A stretch of DNA of 64,000 bases. Origin: Ypsolopha sequella (Eukaryota > Arthropoda > Insecta > Lepidoptera > Ypsolophidae). The DNA is taken from assembly GCA_934047225.1 (NCBI GenBank), contig CAKOHE010000013.1:186001-250000 (forward strand), in the 5' to 3' direction. Each line of letters opens with the position of its first letter. The stretch's first letter is position 1. Made by a program: the position numbers and the translations under genes. Under the pieces are notes generated by a model that worked only from the letters and a program-made list of their open reading frames with translations, made no database searches and was not told the DNA's origin. Positions 58,620-64,000 of the stretch are shown piece after piece.

Positions 58620-58934
58620 CTACGAGCAGTATGCACTATAGTCAAGGTCAGTTGTAGATGGAGTGGAGTACTCCTGCAAAAATGTATACAGGATGATGGT
58701 CATTTGTGATGTTGGTATTTTATAGAACAAATATGCCAGATGTATACCACTTGGGGCAGATTCCGTTGATAGGGTTTTTTCCCTAAATATGACATTTCCT
58801 TTGATTTGACACAAGGCATTTCTTTGCAAGGGTTGGTCCATACTTAACACTATCATAGTTGACGGTGAATGTTGTTGCTTCTTGATGGAACGACATCTTG
58901 CAATTAAATAAAACTCCTTGGTACTCGGTTCCAC
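58620..58934 (-). CDS. Unassigned 104-codon open frame
   Basis: A minus-strand frame whose first residues (MEPSTKEFY) come from the arm of the foldback at 58905-59153. The rest (for example NALCQIKGNVIFREKTL) is amino-acid-like in composition, but I recognise no family, signal peptide or membrane segment. It may be a fragment of the element that carries the foldback. Its status as a gene is doubtful. Confidence 0.25.
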   Translation of the reverse strand: MEPSTKEFYLIARCRSIKKQQHSPSTMIVLSMDQPLQRNALCQIKGNVIFREKTLSTESAPSGIHLAYLFYKIPTSQMTIILYTFLQEYSTPSTTDLDYSAYCS

Positions 58935-59153
58935 AAATATAATTATGTTTAATTACCTTTTAAGGGTTTGCTAACGGTTTCGTCGTTTTACGACATCATC
59001 AGGCACTGTATTTGAGGTGTTAATAATACAATACAACAACACCTCAAATACAGTGCCTGATGATGTCGTTAAACGACGAAACCGGTAGCAAACCCTTAAA
59101 AGGTAATTAAACATAATTATATTTGTTGAACCGAGTACCAAGGAGTTTTATTT
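58905..59153. mobile_element. Foldback of about 115-bp arms carrying hammerhead-like cores
   Basis: The left arm (AAAACTCCTTGGTACTCGG ... GTATTTGAGGTGTT) and right arm (AACACCTCAAATAC ... CCGAGTACCAAGGAGTTTT) are near-perfect inverted copies around a short AT-rich spacer (TAATACAATACAAC). Each arm, read outward, contains CTGATGA, a short hairpin and GAAAC. Confidence 0.85.
59050..59095 (+). ncRNA. Candidate minimal hammerhead ribozyme
   Basis: CTGATGA (59057-59063), a 5-bp stem II GTCGT/ACGAC with loop TAA (59065-59077), GAAA (59078-59081), a tiny self-complementary stem III ACC/GGT (59081-59086), and a GUA cleavage triplet ending at 59087. These are the conserved core elements of type I hammerheads, and a loopless stem III is known from the minimal hammerheads of Penelope-like retroelements. 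Stem I has only three clear pairs, so activity is uncertain. The other arm has the same core on the minus strand (58977-59002), but its stem III (ACCGTT) is not self-complementary. Confidence 0.45.
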
Positions 59154-59665
59154 AACTGTTAACACTATCAATTGATGCAGAAACACAGTTGTATTTTTTT
59201 AACCCAAAATGGTACAGTTTTTATTTTTCTTAAAATTGACGACGAGTCCTTTGAGCCCAATATTAACGTGCCCAATCTATATAATTTACAAGGTTAAATT
59301 AAATTAGTTGGCGAAATTTAAAACATATGTAGAACATGTCCATATGAATAAACTTTTTCTATTAGGATTGTGCAAAATTCTTAAAATTAGTTTTTACCTT
59401 TCCATACTGCACCAGTCAGCTGATCGGGGCAATTTGTATTAATTTTGCTTAGCTCCCATACAAAAAGTTGTTCATATAGACTAGTACTACCTATGTTTTG
59501 AGTTTTGCAAACTAATATTATTTAACTTTACTTATATAAAAGAATACCCTGATAGTCTGATCTATCAACGCCCAGACCGAACCTAGGAATATGGGATTTT
59601 AGAATGTTGGTTCCTTGTATGACGTAGATAATCGTTATGGCTCATACAACAAACCAACATACGTA
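59154..59665. other. No gene recognised
   Basis: AT-rich; nothing recognisable. Confidence 0.4.
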
Positions 59666-60550
59666 TTATTCCACTTAACTCCAAAAATCGTTTCACCTTT
59701 AACTCCAAAACTCTTTTTTGCGAATATTTAATTTATATTTAAATCAATTCACTTTAACTCCAAAAAATGTTTATAGGTACCAGGCAGCAATTGAATATTT
59801 TGCCACCGCACGTGAGACGAGAACAAAAATCAAAAATCATTTGTCTCGCTGTCGCACTGTCATCGTGTTTTCGCAGTCATCGTCAGTCCGACTATTCAGT
59901 TAACCAAACTAGTTTTCAATATCATATAACAATAGTATTATTTTGTTACGCACTCATTTTGCCCAAGTGTTAGCATCGACAGATAAAAAAAAATTTATTG
60001 TTTTTAATAACCACTGCAGCTGCAGCGGCACGGCACAAAAGAATTGCAGGTGCAAAATGTGGAAAACGTTTTCCACCTACAATTGCAACGCCAGCCACTC
60101 GGAAAAGAGTTGGGCTTTCTCAACCAATCAGGAGATGATTTCTTGTCTCACTTTTGTCCTGGACTAAGATGAACTTTTGCAAGTTAATTAGTAGGCGATT
60201 GCTTCCTTGCGATTACTGTTGTGTCGTGACGAAGTTTATCGCATAGGTGTCGATTCGAAGTAAGAACGAATTTTTGAACGAACGTACTTTTTCTTTGAGA
60301 CAAAAAGAAAAAGACAGAACTACAGAATACTTACATTAAGTTTATTTCTGTCAAATAAGTCAACCCAACACCAATATGCAATTTCGCTGTTGACTCTACC
60401 AAAACTGTTTTGAAGTCGAGTGGAAATAAAGTACGTAAATATTTTTACAAGTAAATTAAATGCCTAAAATCATTTTGGAGTCGAAGTGGAAACGATATAG
60501 TTATAGACAGTAAAGTTTTGAGAACAACGGCTTTGGAGTTAAATGGAATA
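59666..60550. mobile_element. MITE of about 880 bp with repeated subterminal motifs
   Basis: Outer ends TTATTCCACTTAACTCCAAA and, in reverse complement of the right end, TTATTCCATTTAACTCCAAA. Variants of the CACTTTAACTCCAAAA motif recur inside both ends (59695 and 59750 on the left; about 60411 and 60473 in inverse on the right). No transposase frame. The target duplication is not clear. Confidence 0.6.
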
Positions 60551-60639
60551 AGCTTAAATTACAATAACACTAAAATTACAATAACACTAAAATCAGTAAG
60601 TAATATTGTGAGAAGTAGGACAATTTACAATACGTACAT

Positions 60640-60770
60640 ACATACAATACTCACGCCTGTCTCCCAGAGGGGTAGGCAGAGACTACAGATTTCGATCTGC
60701 TACGATCTTGATACACCTCTTTCGCCTCTTTCACATCCATCAATCTAGTCATACAAGATCTTCTATTCTA
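60640..60770. repeat. Dispersed repeat 'CTCCCAGAGGGGTAGGCAG'
   Basis: TGTCTCCCAGAGGGGTAGGC followed by AGAGACTAC: a phrase I associate with noctuid-type repeats. Fragment only. Confidence 0.45.
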
Positions 60771-61639
60771 GGTACTTTTGACATTGCCCTTCTTTATAAT
60801 AAGTTTTTTTTAAACATCGAGTTTTTTCTCGCTTAAAACAAAGTGAGTCTTAGGTGTAATAATATAATATGATATTATTCATTATGATGGATACCCACTC
60901 TAACTTCGGGGATATCATATATATTTTTTTATAATTTTGCTTAATTTTTATAATAAAACGGGGTTGACAATATTACTGCAACGTATTAACTATGATCAGT
61001 ATGTCTGATGATAAATAATGTAGGTTTTTATTGTAAAAAACCTTTGTTTACATGAATATTACTTTAAACATTCACGTTAAGGCGATACCAAAAAAAAAGC
61101 GTTTATTTCGAATCCATTTACTCCACTACAACGTCGTCTACGTATTTCATTTTTGGGTAAATGTTTATTGAGTATTTGATTAAGATTCTCACTGAAGGTA
61201 AATGCATTTGGATGAAATTTTCTCGAAAGAAATTAATTCGGAATTAACCTCTAAATTGTTTTATTTTTTCCTGTAATTCTGAGATCCTAACTAATTTCAT
61301 TGTGAAATTGCATTCAAAATGTGGATATTATGTATTTGTAAAGCCTCCTTGAAAATCTTTTTGACAAAATAGCTTAGTACATTTTATATTAATAAGAAAC
61401 CGACTTTATTGCTTTATTTATATTGACTATCTTGCTTTATCAGTGGAACTGTAATACAGTTCATACTAAAACAGTTGCCAGCGCAACATTTAACTGTCTC
61501 TAATATTAGACAATTTGCAAACCAGTGTATCTCTGCTACTGTATTGTTACAAAACTTTTAGTCTAAGATACTTGTACACTGACTTTGTCAATTGGTGACC
61601 AATAAATACATTTTATATTTATTATTATTGTAGGGAATG
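60771..61639. other. No gene recognised
   Basis: AT-rich. TTAAGGCGATACC at 61079-61091 resembles the tip of the 56.8-kb MITE family, possibly a solo end. Confidence 0.4.
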
Positions 61640-61735
61640 CACCGACTTCTAGAAGTCGGCAAAAGTGTTATTTTGGTACCATTGGTCAGTGTATTAATTA
61701 ATTATTTTTAACATTCTTGTGAATGACTGCAGTGA
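61640..61735. repeat. Scrap of the 49-kb foldback family
   Basis: CGACTTCTAGAAGTCGGCAA followed by AAGTGTTA and GGTACCATTGGTC; the arms have collapsed to a short palindrome. Confidence 0.65.
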
Positions 61736-61754
61736 AGTAAATTCAGTTTTACTA

Positions 61755-61860
61755 TTTTTAGGGCTCCGTAGTACCTAAAAGGCACAAAAGGAACCTTTAT
61801 GGTGAGACTCCATTGTCCGTCCGTTCGTATGTCGCAGCCTCATAACTTTAGTACCGTTAA
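61755..61860 (+). repeat. GGGTTCCGTA-family scrap
   Basis: AGGGCTCCGTAGTACCTAAA, then AAGGAACCTTTATGG and TTGTCCGTCCGT: the left end of the family only. Confidence 0.55.
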
Positions 61861-62455
61861 ATTATTTGTCATCATAACAAGTTGTGAACAAAAATTCGTA
61901 ATTTGAAATTGTTCAAAATATTTCAAAAAACAAAAGAGAGAAAAATAAAAAGTATTATCCTAAAAAACAATATGAGTATTAAATTGTAAATATTAAAGAG
62001 CTAATTATAAAAATAAAGCAAATTATAGGTGTTTCAAGTTCAAACGGGGCCATGAGAAAAAGGCTAGTTAAATATTAAACTGTGATTACAAAAAAAAAAC
62101 TTCCCGAACGCGTTTTTATTCCATACATAACATTCTATACACCTTAATATATTTTTACATTCCATAACAAGAATATGTTTATTGATGTTTACCACACATT
62201 TTCTCTTGAATGTTCGTGTAAATAGCACAAGTTCACTAAAATGTAAGCCAGCTAAAATACAAAATTATAAATTTTAAAGCCACAATTAGTACAATATCAA
62301 AGCAGCTCGCTAACAGCCGCAGGTAGGTTGGTTGGTATTTAATTTTAATATGCGACAGATTTCGTAATTAATACACGATTTATCACTTGCACCCGTATAT
62401 GAGCGACGGTGTGGCTGGCGTCGGCGCGGCGTTATGTGTCATGAATTTATTATAC
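61861..62455. other. No gene recognised
   Basis: AT-rich; nothing recognisable. Confidence 0.4.
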
Positions 62456-62525
62456 GAGAGAGACCGCCTCTGCAGTCTAGCGGTTCGAGGAATCGGCTAC
62501 TAATCTGGAGATCGCGGGTTAAGCC
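62456..62525 (+). other. tRNA-like SINE head
   Basis: TGCAGTCTAGCGGTTCGAGG (box A-like), then TACTAATCTGGAGATCGCGG and a decayed box B (GGGTTAAGCC). Confidence 0.45.
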
Positions 62526-62534
62526 GCTTAATAT

Positions 62535-62960
62535 CACCAAATGGGTACTTTCTAAAGCCTACTCCTATTTTATGGCCAAATATTGAAAAAATGTATTATG
62601 GATTATCAAGTCTAGGACAACATATGCAATATTTTTCTTTTTCGTACTACTAAAACTTCTACATGAAAAATTGTTTTAACTGAATGGTGTTTTTTGGCTT
62701 GAATTCCCTACTGCTCCTAAGCGGCTTTTTTGATTTAATTCATTTATGCTTTGATAAATAGATACACTTGATAGCTATAAACATAACATAGGATTATTCA
62801 ATCGAACAATCACGTCAATGTGAAAAGTATTTTCTCCTATTTCGCTCTATCAATGACGCAGCGAGCGTCGTAACAGCCACCATGCAATGTGTGCTGATAT
62901 GAACGTTATTTCAATGTCATTTTCGTCGATATTCGTACATTTGTCTTCGTTCTGCTTGCT
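62535..62960. mobile_element. Third copy of the 14.3/53.7-kb MITE family, truncated
   Basis: CCAAATGGGTACTTTCTAAA to ATGAACGTTATTTCAATGTC, the same order as at 53690-54154. The right end is missing. Confidence 0.65.
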
Positions 62961-64000
62961 TCAGAAGGCACATTAAGGTGACTTCGTCGGAAAAATTAGC
63001 AACTCGATTCATGGTGGTTGAAATTTTGAACAAAACCATATTAAAATAAAGTTATAATCAGCTCGCACTGCAAAATGGCTGTTACATCAGTCGCTGCGGC
63101 TAACAAGTGCAAAAACAATGTATTTTTAATTAATTTTATATTTAAATTTTAAAAATAATTAGTTTTTTATAATTTTATATTTAAATAAAATTAATTTCCA
63201 AGAATGAAAAAACAATATCATTTAATATTGTTTTGTCTAAAAATTTGTAAATTTTCATACTGTTTCGACTAAAACTGCAGCAGTTATATGGTAACAAGGG
63301 AACAAAAAATCGAGAAAAAAGGGTAAACTTATCATTTTCTTGCTTCACTTATTATATTAAAACAAAATTAAACAAAAACACAACACTATTTGTACCATGT
63401 AGATTACTACGTATCTTTCTTGTATTAAAAATGCTATAGTTACCGTATAAAATGGTTACAAAGTTACTCAGTTCAAGGTCGTTGGCATTAGGCGAAGCTT
63501 TAAGCTGAGGGTCCAATTTGCGCCCGAAATAAGGAGATATGACGCTATCTAGGATGTACTAATCGTTGATAAACACGTAGGTATACGAGTGTGGACTGTA
63601 ACTTGCATTTAGAAACCAAACTTTTTTACAACAACCACTAGCTGTTTTACAAAACAGTTCCATTATGTAAAACAGCTGAATTACAATCAGCTTGATTGTC
63701 ATTGCTTACGTTCTCAAAAAATACTGTCCATTTCATGATATTCTAGTCCTCGAAACGAGGTCATATCTACTTCAAATGTCAAAATAAAGTGATTCAATTT
63801 TCACATCAATGCCTTGTCCAAAAGAATGGGCGCTGCGAGCCCTGGAAGAGTTCCAACTTGATAGGAGATTGCCCAAGTAAATCGTCAGTGGCCAGCGGTA
63901 TTGGAAATGGAACTGTTTGTTTGAAAAGATATTTTTCCTTAAAAACGCGTTTTTCCCTCGTTTTTTAATAAATAATAATATGCCACGAATAATAAAAGTT
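62961..64000. other. No gene recognised; one repeat scrap
   Basis: AT-rich. 63585-63615 (GAGTGTGGACTGTAACTTGC) matches the fragment at 42.9 kb. No supported open frame. Confidence 0.4.

Noticed and set aside
58550..58660. Possible host exon after TTTTTGTTCCAG
   Set aside because: The acceptor is plausible, but the following frame has no family resemblance and no convincing donor.

Overview
The window looks like nuclear DNA of an insect, most likely a moth or butterfly (Lepidoptera). It is AT-rich, has spliced exons with GT/AG borders, has no operons, and is dominated by transposable elements and tandem repeats. The lepidopteran call rests on dispersed repeat families I recognise from moth genomes: the 'GGGTTCCGTA...GTGCGAGTC' family, the 'CTGCTGGACATAGGCC' LINE-associated repeat, LINE tails ending in (CATT)n, and many MITEs duplicating TTAA.

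Host genes are sparse. At 25057-26150 two plus-strand exons with matching splice phase form the C-terminal end of a protein I cannot name. At 43036-43151 one clean plus-strand exon encodes the S2 ligand-binding end of a kainate-type ionotropic glutamate receptor. Everything else with protein similarity is a mobile-element remnant: two Copia retrotransposons, two Jockey-type LINE fragments, an OTU-protease fragment and a SWIM zinc-finger fragment.

Layout. 1-3.5 kb: a non-coding element with identical 267-bp terminal direct repeats, filled with 138-bp, 34-bp and hexamer arrays. 4.4-7.9 kb: a non-autonomous element flanked by TTAA. 8.9-9.1 kb: a foldback. 11.3-18.1 kb: a second non-coding LTR element (225-bp LTRs) filled with tandem repeats; it shares boundary motifs with the first. 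18.8-21.1 kb: a 43-bp satellite, then an 18-bp satellite running in frame into a broken Copia element (21.1-23.9 kb). 24.5-29.9 kb: a MITE, the two host exons and old repeats. 30.1-38.5 kb: a nearly complete minus-strand Copia with 227-bp LTRs, tRNA primer site, polypurine tract and 5-bp target duplication. It is interrupted by a TTAA element, which itself contains another TTAA element, and by a TA-duplicating element. 39.5-46.3 kb: OTU fragment, GGTTCCGTA repeats, receptor exon and LINE pieces. 46.5-52.6 kb: five tandem arrays or repeat blocks (59, ~135, 117 and 110 bp, plus a foldback). 53.7-63 kb: MITEs and a foldback whose arms carry hammerhead-ribozyme-like cores.

No complete protein-coding gene is contained in the window. 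The genes do not form a working system together; the story is nested transposition, minisatellite growth inside retroelements, and a few exons surviving between them. The strongest leads are two related non-coding LTR elements that carry minisatellites, the in-frame fusion of an 18-bp satellite to a Copia gag, and the hammerhead-like foldback.
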